Source: JALHST01 sp038316335 (lineage in GTDB: Bacteria > Bacteroidota > Bacteroidia > Flavobacteriales > Flavobacteriaceae). From it: a stretch of 64,000 bases of DNA. Position 1 is the first letter of the stretch; every line of letters starts with the position of its first letter. Of this stretch, positions 19,194-28,774 are shown in pieces. The DNA lies in assembly GCA_038316335.1 (NCBI GenBank), contig JBBQAM010000001.1:261373-325372 (forward strand), read 5' to 3'. A program made the position numbers and the translations under genes. Under the pieces are notes generated by a model that saw nothing but the letters and a program-made list of their open reading frames with translations, was not told where the DNA came from and searched no databases.

Positions 19194-21185
19194 TTAAAAC
19201 CTACATTTTAAGGTCTCGCCGTAATTCATGCTTTCCTCCAAGAATATTTTCTGACCGTCAAATACCTTGACATTGAGGTTGTTTCCTTCTTTTTTTACCT
19301 CAATACTAAAATTTCGATTAAAGGCACGAATATTTTTTAGGAACATTGATGGCCAGCCATCCGGAAGTTTTGGGGACAAGGAGAATTCATTAAAGCCCGT
19401 AGGCCGTATTCCCATAAGTCCTTCAGTAATGATTCTGCAGTACAGTGCACTTTCGGCCGATAGATGCCGTTGGTTTCCTTCGGGGTAGGCTTCCACAGGA
19501 TAGGGCACATGTTCTCCCAAGAGTCTCCTGCTGGAGTAATTTTCAAGAAAATCAATTGCCCGTTTCGTGTCCCCGGCAGCAAAAACGCCTCGTAGGGCGT
19601 AAAGCGTAGCTCTATCCCAAAAAGTCGTACTTCCCGATTCTGAAGCGAGACCGTCCTTGGTCCATAGAAAGTCGGAAAAAAGGGCGTCGGTAGTTTCCTT
19701 GCTTCTGTCATAAATTCCCATGGCAAGTGGCGTGCAGATCCAGGCACGAAGCACCTTGTTTCCCTTATAGTACCTGTAGGTCTTAAATCCTTGTACCGTT
19801 GCCCCGAAATAGGTGTCGATTGCTTGCCGTATGTCAATTGCCTGTTGCTTATACCCGTCGAGTTGTGCTTGTGTGATTCCCAATTCTTTGCCAAGATACA
19901 TCGCAGAATTCAGGGCGTCATAATAGAGACTTGAGGTATTGAGATTCGCATCCCCAGCAGGAAACCGGCCCTCGAGTTCGTCACTATCCGACGCAACTAC
20001 CCCTTGGTCATTTATTTTTCGGCGGCAATATTCTAAACACCATTCAATCAACGGCCAAAGTTCTTTTGCCGTATTCTTCTTGCCATAGGCCAACGCAAAT
20101 CGGCCCGCACCGTATGCAATCATGGCCATATCGCCCCGGTCTCCGGCCCCATTCCAAAAATCGGTCCCTTCGGCAACAATGGAACTGGGTATTGCATTAA
20201 AGTCACTGTTCATAAATCGGGCAAAATGCCTGAATGAATTTATAGCAGATTCGTTTCCTGCAAGATTTCCCAGAAAGGGAAAAAAGGGATCGGCATACTC
20301 GGCCTGGTCATTTGCCCAGATTGCAGCATAGTATCTGCCGCCTCCAGGACTGTGCATCAACCCTCCCTTGGTCTGGAAGATGCTTTCCACGGCCCTTAAT
20401 TTTGCAAAGGCGAACTCCGTATTAAGCACGGCGTTGGGAGATTCGAATATAAGATTGGCAAAAGTGCGGTCGATAAGGTCCTTTCGTTTATTAAACTCAT
20501 ACTCAGTGGAGATTTCCGATTGCAATTGATTTAATTCCCTACCTGAATATACCATCGCATACTCCAAGGATTCCCCGGGATTTAGGGTAAAACTGCCCTG
20601 TTTATCGGCACCTACTTCTATTCGATATACTCCTGATACGCCTTTATCCTCATCGGTTAAATAGGAGCTATGTATATTTGGAATATGCACCTGAATCGGA
20701 TTCATTGTCGTATTGGTAATCTCAGTATTATCGATAAAGACCGGCTTGTCAGCTGAAGGGAATAGCTGGTGGTCAATCGTAACGCCTTGCGCAGTTTTTG
20801 AGCGGAAAGACAGGATTCCTCTTAATGAAAATTCCTTAGGATATTCTATCGCCGAAATCCCATCAATGGTCAATGGGGGTAAGTCCTTGAAGGCTATGGT
20901 ATGGGAGAGGCTGGCGTGGGTATCGTTCGGGATAGTGCGTAGCATTGGAAAAACAAGTTCAACTTCTTGATTCAACACCCCATTTACTACACCATAATGA
21001 ACAATCGACGAAATATAAAAGCCACTCATTTCTACATGATCAAGATGGGTGTCGTTTTCCTTTACGTCCCATCGTATACCGCCATCATTGGTTATTGACC
21101 ACCTTTTGACTTCCTGGGCCATAGACTGTGAAAGAATACCAAGGGTACATAGGGCCAAAACCCCTTTTTTAATTAGTCTTCGCAT
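19194..21185 (-). CDS. Exported six-hairpin (alpha/alpha-barrel) glycosidase-like protein
   Basis: A 663-residue protein with a signal peptide (residues 1-23, ending SQSMAQ). The first 250 residues are beta-rich. From about residue 270 the sequence is helical with motifs typical of six-hairpin glycosidases: RYYAAIWANDQAEYADPFF, GDRGDMAMIAYGAGRFALAYG, STTFWDRATLYALRG and GNQRHLSAESALYCRIITEG. A small beta domain closes it (SLSPKLPDGW, LKNIRAFNRNF, VEVKKEGNNL-like), resembling the C-terminus of rhamnosidase-type enzymes (GH78-like). GH63- or GH15-like activity is also possible; I cannot assign the substrate. It is transcribed toward the convergent haloperoxidase gene, with about 290 bp of gene-free DNA between them. 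Confidence 0.7.
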   Translation of the reverse strand: MRRLIKKGVLALCTLGILSQSMAQEVKRWSITNDGGIRWDVKENDTHLDHVEMSGFYISSIVHYGVVNGVLNQEVELVFPMLRTIPNDTHASLSHTIAFKDLPPLTIDGISAIEYPKEFSLRGILSFRSKTAQGVTIDHQLFPSADKPVFIDNTEITNTTMNPIQVHIPNIHSSYLTDEDKGVSGVYRIEVGADKQGSFTLNPGESLEYAMVYSGRELNQLQSEISTEYEFNKRKDLIDRTFANLIFESPNAVLNTEFAFAKLRAVESIFQTKGGLMHSPGGGRYYAAIWANDQAEYADPFFPFLGNLAGNESAINSFRHFARFMNSDFNAIPSSIVAEGTDFWNGAGDRGDMAMIAYGAGRFALAYGKKNTAKELWPLIEWCLEYCRRKINDQGVVASDSDELEGRFPAGDANLNTSSLYYDALNSAMYLGKELGITQAQLDGYKQQAIDIRQAIDTYFGATVQGFKTYRYYKGNKVLRAWICTPLAMGIYDRSKETTDALFSDFLWTKDGLASESGSTTFWDRATLYALRGVFAAGDTKRAIDFLENYSSRRLLGEHVPYPVEAYPEGNQRHLSAESALYCRIITEGLMGIRPTGFNEFSLSPKLPDGWPSMFLKNIRAFNRNFSIEVKKEGNNLNVKVFDGQKIFLEESMNYGETLKCRF

Positions 21186-21318
21186 ATTTTTTCTTTTGAA
21201 CTCGAATTTAAGATACGCACATCGTACAGAAATTCAACTACTTTTAATTTGATAAAACCAACTCGGCAGCACACGTGGAATACTTTATGAGAAGTTGTGC
21301 TCATTACGATTCAAGGGT

Positions 21319-22782
21319 CTATGCGGTATCTATTTCCATGGCTACCCTATTTGCCGACCGGGTGGCGGCTTCGGTCCCCCAATTTAGATTATCGGCATAG
21401 GCCCCGGCAAAATGGATGCGTCCATGAGGCTTCATTATATTTGGCCAGAATTTCTTAAGTTCTCCAATCGGAAAAGGAAGCCGTTCGCATGTAGACGAAA
21501 AAGGTTGCCCGGTCCAATCCCTCCCAATTGCTTGTTCGATGGTATCTCCCTTCCCGGGATAAAGCTCCCTGAAGGTTGCAAGGGCCCTTTGGGGCGATAT
21601 TCCACCTGCCCCTGTGCCTAAAACGACTACCCTGTGCGTATCGACCTCATCTGCAGAATGCCAGACATCCCAAATATCAGGATGGTCTAAGAACATATTA
21701 ATGGAGAGCCCATCTTCGAGCCAAAATTTTGAACTGGCCTGAAAGACGAACCGTTGGTAGGAATCATAGGTCACATTCTCAATTACATATTGTTTTTCCT
21801 TGGGCAATGCAGGAAGTACGGGAATGTTTTTAAAGGCTGGTAAGGGAATGCAGTTTACAAAATAATCAGCCGTTATTTCATGGGTTTCATTAACATCCTT
21901 ATAGGTAATTTTAACATCATTATCCCCGTTTTGTATCGCTATAATAGGTTTATTCAACCACACTCTTGGTCCCAAACGTTTAGCAAAAGCATTCGGGAGC
22001 ATTTGATTGCCGCCCTTTAACCGAAAAATTTCAGTTGGAAATTCGGGCACGCCACGAAATTTCAGGATATAGGCATACCAGAGACCGAACAACGCGGAGC
22101 TATTGGAGCCTCCTAAAAGGCGCATGGCCATTTTTGAGGCCCCATTTTTAGCATAAATATCTGACATGGGAATCAAATCCATCTCGTCGTAACCAACATC
22201 AAAAGGTTGGTATTCATCCTTAAAATTGGCAAGATAGGGTTCGACATAGAGCGATTTAAGTTCACCCCATGGGTTTGTCGACAAAAAATCGATTTCCATT
22301 TTATTGAACCCCATTTTTTTCAGAACAACAGGATCCTGCAACATTTCCTCATTATAGAAAATTCCATCGATCCTCCGCAATACATTTTTTCTTCTGGGAT
22401 ATGGCAGGGCGGTAAGGCCAAATTCTTTTATATACCCCCAATACAGGTCATATCCAGGCTTTGTGATATGCTCTTGACCATAATCACCATACAATTCATC
22501 TGACAATTCATCGTGGGCCGTATATACATGGCCCCCATGTCTGCCTGATGCTTCTAGTACGGTGACGTCATGACCCATTTTCATCAATTCATAGGCGCAG
22601 CACATTCCCGCGATTCCAGCTCCACCGACTATAATTTTCTTTGGCGTGCCCGTACTTTTTATTGGCGTGGTTTTTTGTTCCTTGGGAGTATCGGCCATTG
22701 ATGTATTAACGGTTAACAAGGATGCCGCAACACTTGCCTTGATCGAATTTTTTAAAAAATCCCTTCTCTTATTAGTGCTCAT
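21319..22782 (-). CDS. Exported FAD-dependent amine oxidase-like protein
   Basis: A 487-residue flavoprotein. An N-terminal Tat-like signal (NKRRDFLKNSIKASVAASLL) suggests export with cofactor bound. The Rossmann dinucleotide motif IIVGGAGIAGMCCAYELM with VTVLEASGRHGGH (about residues 50-90) and the C-terminal FAD clamp HFAGAYADNLNWGTEAA are intact. It belongs to the monoamine oxidase/protoporphyrinogen oxidase-like fold. In a glycan locus a role on an amino-sugar, an amine substituent or an aromatic aglycone is possible, but this is inference. The gene is followed by the six-hairpin glycosidase gene 133 bp downstream. Confidence 0.8.
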   Translation of the reverse strand: MSTNKRRDFLKNSIKASVAASLLTVNTSMADTPKEQKTTPIKSTGTPKKIIVGGAGIAGMCCAYELMKMGHDVTVLEASGRHGGHVYTAHDELSDELYGDYGQEHITKPGYDLYWGYIKEFGLTALPYPRRKNVLRRIDGIFYNEEMLQDPVVLKKMGFNKMEIDFLSTNPWGELKSLYVEPYLANFKDEYQPFDVGYDEMDLIPMSDIYAKNGASKMAMRLLGGSNSSALFGLWYAYILKFRGVPEFPTEIFRLKGGNQMLPNAFAKRLGPRVWLNKPIIAIQNGDNDVKITYKDVNETHEITADYFVNCIPLPAFKNIPVLPALPKEKQYVIENVTYDSYQRFVFQASSKFWLEDGLSINMFLDHPDIWDVWHSADEVDTHRVVVLGTGAGGISPQRALATFRELYPGKGDTIEQAIGRDWTGQPFSSTCERLPFPIGELKKFWPNIMKPHGRIHFAGAYADNLNWGTEAATRSANRVAMEIDTA

Positions 22783-22900
22783 ATCTAAATTTTATTTTCA
22801 TTTATTGTATAGTTTTGCCTCCTTTTTTCTGATTAGAAAGTCATTTCGGGTAACTGCGCTCAAACCTTAAAAAACAACGAACCAACTGTGGTTTCGCTCA

Positions 22901-22924
22901 TTATTTTCGTGCGTTTTCGCAAAC
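22901..22924 (-). promoter_or_regulatory. Candidate DeoR-type operator upstream of the amine oxidase gene
   Basis: TTATTTTCGTGCGTTTTCGC contains two TTTTCG half-sites ten bases apart, about 120 bp upstream of the amine oxidase start. Related sites occur at 24127-24145 in front of the amidohydrolase at 23013, and at 26706, 28465 and 28547. Motif recurrence is the only evidence. Confidence 0.35.
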
Positions 22925-23012
22925 AATTTCAATAGTTCAAAAACTTAAGGGCGATCCTATTGATACGTACCAAAAAGAACGATCAGGATACATCTACTCG
23001 CGCTTTATACTT

Positions 23013-24122
23013 TTATATTCCGGGCAACCATTTTTTGGCATTTTCGAAATAGATCTTTTCAATTACCTTTCGGGGCAATTTTAGGCCCTTAAAGGCACCG
23101 TCGAAGTCAGAAACGGACATTTCTTCATCGGAAACAAAAAATTTCCAGTCGCTTATCCAGGTTTCGTGCATGCTTTTCTTCAACGCATTGGGATCGGTGG
23201 TTGGTTCTGCCAAGAGATCGGTACCGTAAAGCAACCTGTCCTGATAGGCAATCATAAAATCATGTACCTTTTGCCATTCCGTTTTCGATTGATACTGCAG
23301 GTGGGAGATTCGTGCAGCCATATCCACAGCCATATTCGGGAACTTGTCCAAGGTTTTCGAAAGCGCATCGACACTCCACTCCAGGCTGCCCAAATGTGCA
23401 CCCACAAACCGAAGGTTCGGGTGCTTTTCGAGCATATGATCCCTTGCTTGTATTTGTTGTTCATAAGAAGGCGCTTCTGGGTGCAGGTACATATGATATT
23501 CAGGATTGTTTTCAAAATAGCTTTTATCACCCTTTATGGTCATTTTATCCAAAGGGAGCCAGCAGTTTTTAGGCTCTCCTAGATGTCCTATAACGGGAAT
23601 ATTGCTGCGTTCGATAAAGTCGATAATCGGATCAAATCTAGGATCGTCTATCATGACCAATTGGCCATTTTCATCCTTCAGGTCCATCCCGATAACCTTA
23701 TATATTTTGACGGCGACGGCACCTTTAGCGAATGAGTTTTTTAAATAGGCGAGCGTTTTTTCCTTCCAATCGGGCCTGTTAAAATCCCTTACCGAAAAGG
23801 TAGTTGCATAGGCCACTTGACCCGGAAATGTCTTGATTTGTTCTAGCGCGAACTTTTGTTGTGAGATCATATCGCCTGATTCGTTCGGATCATCCCAATT
23901 GATCGTTAGCAACTTAAAATTATCTGCTACTGCTTGCTTGATAAAATCCGGGGCATCGGTTTCAATATGCACGTGCGCATCGATTTTATTCACCGTCTTA
24001 AAATCCTGATTCGTATAAAACTGCGATTTTGAAGGTTCATTTTCCGGGGTGTGTTTCTTTGATTGTCCACAATTTTGTAAAAGGACACCGGCCAGGCAGA
24101 AAAGGATATGCTTTAATTTCAT
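23013..24122 (-). CDS. Amidohydrolase-family lipoprotein
   Basis: A 369-residue lipoprotein (lipobox LLQNC, Cys18) with an amidohydrolase_2-type TIM barrel. Metal-ligand motifs are KIDAHVH (H50, H52), PVIGHLGEP, RFVGAHLGSLEW and the terminal RLLYGTDLLAEP. A lysine in GAVAVKIYKVIG could be the carboxylated or bridging residue position. It is a distant paralog of the amidohydrolases at 491 and 25548, and is the third such exported enzyme in this locus. A TTATTTTCGTGTG motif lies within 25 bases of its start. The substrate is unknown; hydrolysis or decarboxylation of a lactone, amide or aromatic acid would fit the family. Confidence 0.85.
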   Translation of the reverse strand: MKLKHILFCLAGVLLQNCGQSKKHTPENEPSKSQFYTNQDFKTVNKIDAHVHIETDAPDFIKQAVADNFKLLTINWDDPNESGDMISQQKFALEQIKTFPGQVAYATTFSVRDFNRPDWKEKTLAYLKNSFAKGAVAVKIYKVIGMDLKDENGQLVMIDDPRFDPIIDFIERSNIPVIGHLGEPKNCWLPLDKMTIKGDKSYFENNPEYHMYLHPEAPSYEQQIQARDHMLEKHPNLRFVGAHLGSLEWSVDALSKTLDKFPNMAVDMAARISHLQYQSKTEWQKVHDFMIAYQDRLLYGTDLLAEPTTDPNALKKSMHETWISDWKFFVSDEEMSVSDFDGAFKGLKLPRKVIEKIYFENAKKWLPGI

Positions 24123-24204
24123 TTGGTTATTTTCGTGTGTTGAAATGTCTTATCCCTGCCTATTTTCTCAAAGTGAGTGCGAGACATACGTTGCTTTAAT
24201 GGTA

Positions 24205-25413
24205 TTAAACCTTAAAAAAGATTTTCTTTCGATACAACCAAAAGCACAAATACCATTCGACGGCAAAAATTGCGAGCGCTGAAATCAATAAGATAGCAGC
24301 GTGTGCTAGCCCAATTGGTGATAACACGCCGTTAACAATCACTTCAATGTATTCACCTAGCCATCGACTCACCACAATTTCAAAGAACAGGTATATGAAA
24401 ATGGAGTTCATCCCAACAATGGTAAAGAAGCGAAGGTATTTCTTGTGTTGCAGTACGTCGACCCAATAATAGAGAAGCGCAAGGGCCAATAAACACCAGC
24501 CTCCTGTAACCAAAGTAAAGGAAGTGGTGGCGATTTTTTTAATAATGGGAGTTGTACCCGTTATATCAAGGATATAACCTGCAATAAGGGTGCCCAACCC
24601 TAAGATAATAATATTGCGGATCTTCCCTTTAACAGTCGCTTGATCGATAAGCCATTTGCCAGCTACTGCTCCCCAAATCGTATGTGCAGCGGTCGGGATA
24701 CAATTGATGGCTACCCATCCTCCTGAATTTATTTTGTTCATTAATAGCATATCCATATAATTCCCAAAATTTTGCTGATCCACAAAAGGCTGGTCGAATC
24801 CCGGAATATGTATAAATCGATATAGGCATTCAGTGAGCACCAAAAGCCCGAGACTGAAGAGCAATTGATGGCTGATTTTCCAGCGAAAGATAAGAAAGGC
24901 TACCAATAAGGTAAATGAAAGCTGTGTTAGGACATCCCAAAGTTCAAACGACAAATGGTCACCCCTTACGGCATAGTCGAATACCCCCCAAAAAAATAAC
25001 CACCAGCTGCGCTTTATTGCATGGATTGCCTGTTCTTTCCATGGGCGTCCCATGGCGGTTTGTTTTGTAAGGGAAAAAGCCATGGCAGCCCCTGCGATGA
25101 ACATGAAGGCAGGCTGTATAAAATCCCAGAAATTCAATCCATGCCAGGGTTTATGAGTGAATTGCTCCGCCAAGGAATTTAGAAAGGATCCCTGCCCGGA
25201 CATTTCTAGCCAATGCTCGTACATCCCGGTAGATTCTAACATAAGGAGCACCATTACGAGCCCTCTGTAAAAGTCTAAAGACATAAGCCTCGCTCCTTTT
25301 TTTATGACTTCGCTGGTCTGTGTCGCGTCTGGAAAGTTTATGGTTCCTGATAGAACCCTGTCCTTTTTTGTGGACTTACCTAGTTGGGAGGCCTCTGAAT
25401 TTTCCATAATCAA
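24205..25413 (-). CDS. Multi-pass membrane acyltransferase, HGSNAT/DUF5009-like
   Basis: A 402-residue inner-membrane protein with a soluble N-terminal tail of about 40 residues, then roughly ten hydrophobic segments. The opening MSLDFYRGLVMVLLMLES and the WDFIQPAFMFIAGAAMAFSL block resemble transmembrane acyltransferases related to heparan-alpha-glucosaminide N-acetyltransferase. Members move acetyl groups from cytoplasmic acetyl-CoA onto amino groups of sugars on the other side of the membrane. In a locus with GH109-type proteins, acetylation of a free amino sugar in the periplasm would fit, but this is inference. It lies between two amidohydrolase genes on the same strand. Confidence 0.75.
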   Translation of the reverse strand: MIMENSEASQLGKSTKKDRVLSGTINFPDATQTSEVIKKGARLMSLDFYRGLVMVLLMLESTGMYEHWLEMSGQGSFLNSLAEQFTHKPWHGLNFWDFIQPAFMFIAGAAMAFSLTKQTAMGRPWKEQAIHAIKRSWWLFFWGVFDYAVRGDHLSFELWDVLTQLSFTLLVAFLIFRWKISHQLLFSLGLLVLTECLYRFIHIPGFDQPFVDQQNFGNYMDMLLMNKINSGGWVAINCIPTAAHTIWGAVAGKWLIDQATVKGKIRNIIILGLGTLIAGYILDITGTTPIIKKIATTSFTLVTGGWCLLALALLYYWVDVLQHKKYLRFFTIVGMNSIFIYLFFEIVVSRWLGEYIEVIVNGVLSPIGLAHAAILLISALAIFAVEWYLCFWLYRKKIFFKV

Positions 25414-25547
25414 TATCGTATTGGTTAAAATTAGTTGATGGGTTGGCTTATAAAATGGTCATTGATTCAATCTTCTTTAGGTGCAACTCCCATGTACGCG
25501 ACATGATCAAGGGGCAACTGGCGTTTTTTGTTATTTTCAATGCGCTA

Positions 25548-26681
25548 TCATTGTTTCATTATTTTAAGGGCATTATCCCTGTAGATCTTTTTTAAGACCG
25601 AATCATCTAATGCCAGTCCGTAAAGAGGCCATTTATACCCCAACAAATCGGTTAGGTAAAAATGTTCATCCTCAGTTTCAAGCACCCTGAAAGTCATTCG
25701 AAACATGGCGTCTAAGGTCGTATTGTTGCCATAATCGCTATGTTTATCCCAAACCTCCCAGCCATAATCCGTTCCGTATACAAGGCGGTCTTGGTATTTT
25801 ACAAAAAACGCTGCTGTATTTCTTGGGATGGTAGAAAATTCGGAAAAACGTGCAGAAATATCAGCACTGAGATTGGGAAATTCATCGAACAAACCACCCA
25901 GAATAGACAAATCAAAAGTACAATTCGCCAAATGGGAGGCTATAAAGGTGGTATTTGGGTGTCGTTTAAGGGTGTTTGCAAATCGTACCATCAGCTCACT
26001 ATGATCAAACGTTGTATCCTTTACCCTCCAAGTCCATGCTCGCATCAGTCCATCATTGGTCGAATCCATCGCTTCATACATCCATTTTGGATCTGACATG
26101 TGCAGGTTGACAGGGATTTTCAATGTCGCACAGGCTTCAAACAGAGGATCCATTCGCGGGTCATCGGGATGCAGACCTTCAATCAATCCCGCTCCTTTAT
26201 CATGTAATTCCCCAACCCCTACCGCACCTTTATTTACACATCGACGCAGTTCATTTACCGCTTTTTCAGACCAATTCTTGTCTTCATACCCGGAAAGATC
26301 AAAACCACAATAGACATCAAACCGATCGGGGTATTTAGCATACATAGCATATAGGGAATCAAATTTCGCTCCGGTTGCATTTGTAAAAACAACTGATTTC
26401 TCAACACCAACCTCGTCCATTATTTCCACGCGTTTTGCTATGTCTTTATCAGTGGAGGTATAGTCATGGGCATGCATATCGATCACAGGAAATTTTGCTT
26501 TTTCAATTTTTGTGACCGGCACCTCATAAACCGATTTTGGCATCCAATCCTCCAGGAGCAGATTTTGAGGACTCGGAAGCGCGACCTTCTCGGGAACGAC
26601 TTTAGTTTCCTCAGTTTTCTGACAACTGAGAATGGTAAGGAAGAGTAGGCACATTTTGACAATGGAAATACATCTATTCAT
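25548..26681 (-). CDS. Amidohydrolase-family lipoprotein, paralog of the gene at 491
   Basis: The start at 26681 gives a lipoprotein signal (lipobox LTILSC, Cys20) and 377 residues; an upstream in-frame ATG at 26789 would add 36 residues without signal character. Metal-site motifs are DMHAHDY (H70, H72), GVGELHDKGAG, NLHMSDP, FIASHLANC and LVYGTDYGW. It matches the protein at 491-1558 along its whole length and differs mainly in using a lipid anchor instead of a cleaved signal peptide and in a short insertion after the YGTD motif. The duplication within one locus suggests two related substrates or sequential steps. Confidence 0.87.
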   Translation of the reverse strand: MNRCISIVKMCLLFLTILSCQKTEETKVVPEKVALPSPQNLLLEDWMPKSVYEVPVTKIEKAKFPVIDMHAHDYTSTDKDIAKRVEIMDEVGVEKSVVFTNATGAKFDSLYAMYAKYPDRFDVYCGFDLSGYEDKNWSEKAVNELRRCVNKGAVGVGELHDKGAGLIEGLHPDDPRMDPLFEACATLKIPVNLHMSDPKWMYEAMDSTNDGLMRAWTWRVKDTTFDHSELMVRFANTLKRHPNTTFIASHLANCTFDLSILGGLFDEFPNLSADISARFSEFSTIPRNTAAFFVKYQDRLVYGTDYGWEVWDKHSDYGNNTTLDAMFRMTFRVLETEDEHFYLTDLLGYKWPLYGLALDDSVLKKIYRDNALKIMKQ

Positions 26682-27005
26682 TTTATGTGTATTATAGGTA
26701 CTACTATTTTTCGATTTTCGATTCTTTTTGTAATAGGTGTCTATCGGACTATCATCTCGATTACCCCTTAGAGAGCGTTTTAGGAACACCCGTTATTGGT
26801 TCTATAGATTTAGGTACGACTCTTTTACTTTCGAAATTCGAAGGTACTTTTTCGAATCTATAGTTTTATAGGTTGTCTGTCCGGAAAGAACAGTAATTCT
26901 GAACTATGGCCTATGAAAATCTACCTTTTAATCACTACTTCAAAATTCTTAAACACTTTTTACAATCCCCCTTGTAATTTTAAAGAATGACCCTGTAAAT
27001 GCCAT
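26682..27005 (-). promoter_or_regulatory. Leader with clustered TTTCGA sites upstream of the 25548 amidohydrolase
   Basis: This 324-bp gap holds the promoter region of the amidohydrolase and the 3' end of the 27006 gene. At 26706-26723 there is a direct repeat (TTTTTCGATTTTCGATTC). At 26828-26844 lies a near-perfect palindrome CTTTCGAA-A-TTCGAAGG (7 of 8 pairs), followed by another TTTTTCGAAT at 26849. The cluster looks like operator DNA for a DeoR-type repressor. Confidence 0.4.
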
Positions 27006-28361
27006 TTAAATGATGGATAGGGGCGCCCTATCCTTCCATTTTCCTTTGGTAAAATCGGGAATATCGACTGATTTGCTATTATTGGCCACCGACATGCCTG
27101 ATAATGGAAAAATTACACTACTGGTAACCGAGTCATAAACGTCGAAATAAGGCGTTCTGTTCTCCCGCAACGCCTGAATGAGCAAATGCCATGTCAAAGG
27201 GGTGGTTGTTCCACTTCCCCCGTGCCCTCTGAGGGCGGTTTTTCGCGGAGCAGGATTATAATTCTTTAGGATGGGATGCTTGTACTCTTCTAGGTATTTT
27301 TCTGCCGACTCCCAAGTATGTTCTTCTGGACTTAGGCCTTCGAGATAAATTTTAGGGCCTTCCAAGGCGCTTCCTCCCAGATACACGCCTTTCGTGCCTT
27401 GCAAACGGAATAATTCCCTTGGATGCGGGGTATTCGTATCATAGTTTAATGTAATCAATTTTCCATTTACCGTTCGTATAAGGGTCACATTGACGTCGCC
27501 CTGTTTAAATTTGATTTTAGCCTGTTCAGAGTCCATACCATAATTCAAGGCGGCATATTCATGCAACATTTCGGCTTTTGAACTCATGGAGACTAAATGG
27601 TCTAGCCGATCCCCGTGATTTATGTTTTCATAGGCCATGATCTTATTCATCGGATGGTCTGGGTACAGATTGCCATTGTGCGTTACATCATAGGCTAAAC
27701 GCCAAGGTTCTTCAGCCGGATTGTTCTTTACAAATCTCAAGTCGTGCACATAGCCGCCCTCAGTATGAACGATATCGCCAAAAAGTCCTTTTTGAACCAT
27801 GTTCAGCAACGTCAGCCCATCCGGACTTTCGAGCATGGCCTGCTCCAAGGCAAGGGTAGCCCACTTCCCTGTTTTTTCAGAAGTTTCCACCAACTCCCAA
27901 GCCTCATCGACTGTAAGAATAATTGGCACCTCAGATACCGCATGTTTATCGTTTTTCATGGCGGCAAGACAAACAGGGGCGTGCCATTCCCAAGAGGTGG
28001 AACATATTACGGCATCTAAGGTTTCTTCCTCACAGAGCCGTTTGAAATCGGTAAGACCTCTATCATACAGTCTAGGCGTTGGCTGTCCTGCTTCTTCAAT
28101 CCATCTTTTTGCGTTGTACAAACGTTCAGGCTTAATTTCACAAATGGCAGGAACGGTCACTCCTTCAATCCCTAAGGCCACGTCTAGATGATACGAACCA
28201 CGACCGCCAATACCCACAAAACCCAAACGCAAGGGTTTGTCGGGGCTTGAATTCTTGGCAAAAACGTTTAGGGGGGTACTTAATTCGGTGAGCGCCAAAC
28301 CTCCCATTGCCACTGTAGACTGCTTGATAAATTTTCTCCGGTTATAATTGCTAGTGCCCAT
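27006..28361 (-). CDS. Tat-exported Gfo/Idh/MocA-fold protein, GH109-like
   Basis: A 451-residue protein with a twin-arginine signal (YNRRKFIKQSTVAMGGLAL). The NAD-binding motif GFVGIGGRGSYH opens the Rossmann fold. The usual EKP motif of dehydrogenases is replaced by SEVPI. Motifs further on (GGYVHDLRFV, THNGNLYPDHPMNKI, GHGGSGTTTP) correspond to the NAD-dependent glycosidase family GH109, whose founding members are alpha-N-acetylgalactosaminidases. It is divergent from its partner at 28775, with which it shares a 413-bp promoter region. Alternative: a periplasmic oxidoreductase acting on sugars. I favour GH109-like, with the sugar specificity unproven. Confidence 0.75.
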   Translation of the reverse strand: MGTSNYNRRKFIKQSTVAMGGLALTELSTPLNVFAKNSSPDKPLRLGFVGIGGRGSYHLDVALGIEGVTVPAICEIKPERLYNAKRWIEEAGQPTPRLYDRGLTDFKRLCEEETLDAVICSTSWEWHAPVCLAAMKNDKHAVSEVPIILTVDEAWELVETSEKTGKWATLALEQAMLESPDGLTLLNMVQKGLFGDIVHTEGGYVHDLRFVKNNPAEEPWRLAYDVTHNGNLYPDHPMNKIMAYENINHGDRLDHLVSMSSKAEMLHEYAALNYGMDSEQAKIKFKQGDVNVTLIRTVNGKLITLNYDTNTPHPRELFRLQGTKGVYLGGSALEGPKIYLEGLSPEEHTWESAEKYLEEYKHPILKNYNPAPRKTALRGHGGSGTTTPLTWHLLIQALRENRTPYFDVYDSVTSSVIFPLSGMSVANNSKSVDIPDFTKGKWKDRAPLSII

Positions 28362-28464
28362 TGGGTGAATGTTTTTATAAATATTGTGGTATTTCGTATG
28401 CTTGTAATAAATACTTTAGTAGGCGGATCAAATACAACATTAAAAATTTTAAAAAGAAAAAATA

Positions 28465-28571
28465 ATATTTTCGTAAGTTTACGTGAATTTAATAAATTTT
28501 CTTTATTAAAGAAATTGTCTTCATAAAATACTCAATTCAAAAGGAAATATTTTCGTATTCTAACGAATTTT
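28465..28571. promoter_or_regulatory. Paired operator-like sites in the divergent GH109-like promoter region
   Basis: The 11-mer ATATTTTCGTA occurs twice, at 28465-28475 and 28547-28557, 82 bp apart. Each copy is followed by a partly inverted half: CGT-N6-ACG in both, and TTCGT-N6-ACGAA at the second. The pair sits between two divergent GH109-like genes (starts at 28361 and 28775), and a DeoR-family repressor is encoded just downstream at 30353. Cooperative binding or looping by that repressor would fit. The remainder of the 413-bp gap shows no gene. Confidence 0.5.
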
Positions 28572-28774
28572 ACTAATATGCGAGAATTGTTACATAATAC
28601 TATGAATTTGCCTTTCTATTATTTTAGCAATGCGATAAAAATAAGTTCCGACATATCGGAACCGTGTATCGTATCGAAAGTGGAAGGTGTATCTGGCAAT
28701 CGTATAGGTACTATCAATTTGATAGCTTACAAAACTGGTGCACCCTGTCTGTCTAAACCTAAATTTCTGTATAT

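Noticed and set aside
23166..23582. 138-codon plus-strand frame inside the amidohydrolase
   Set aside because: It is fully antisense to a gene with clear metal-site motifs and has no recognisable features.
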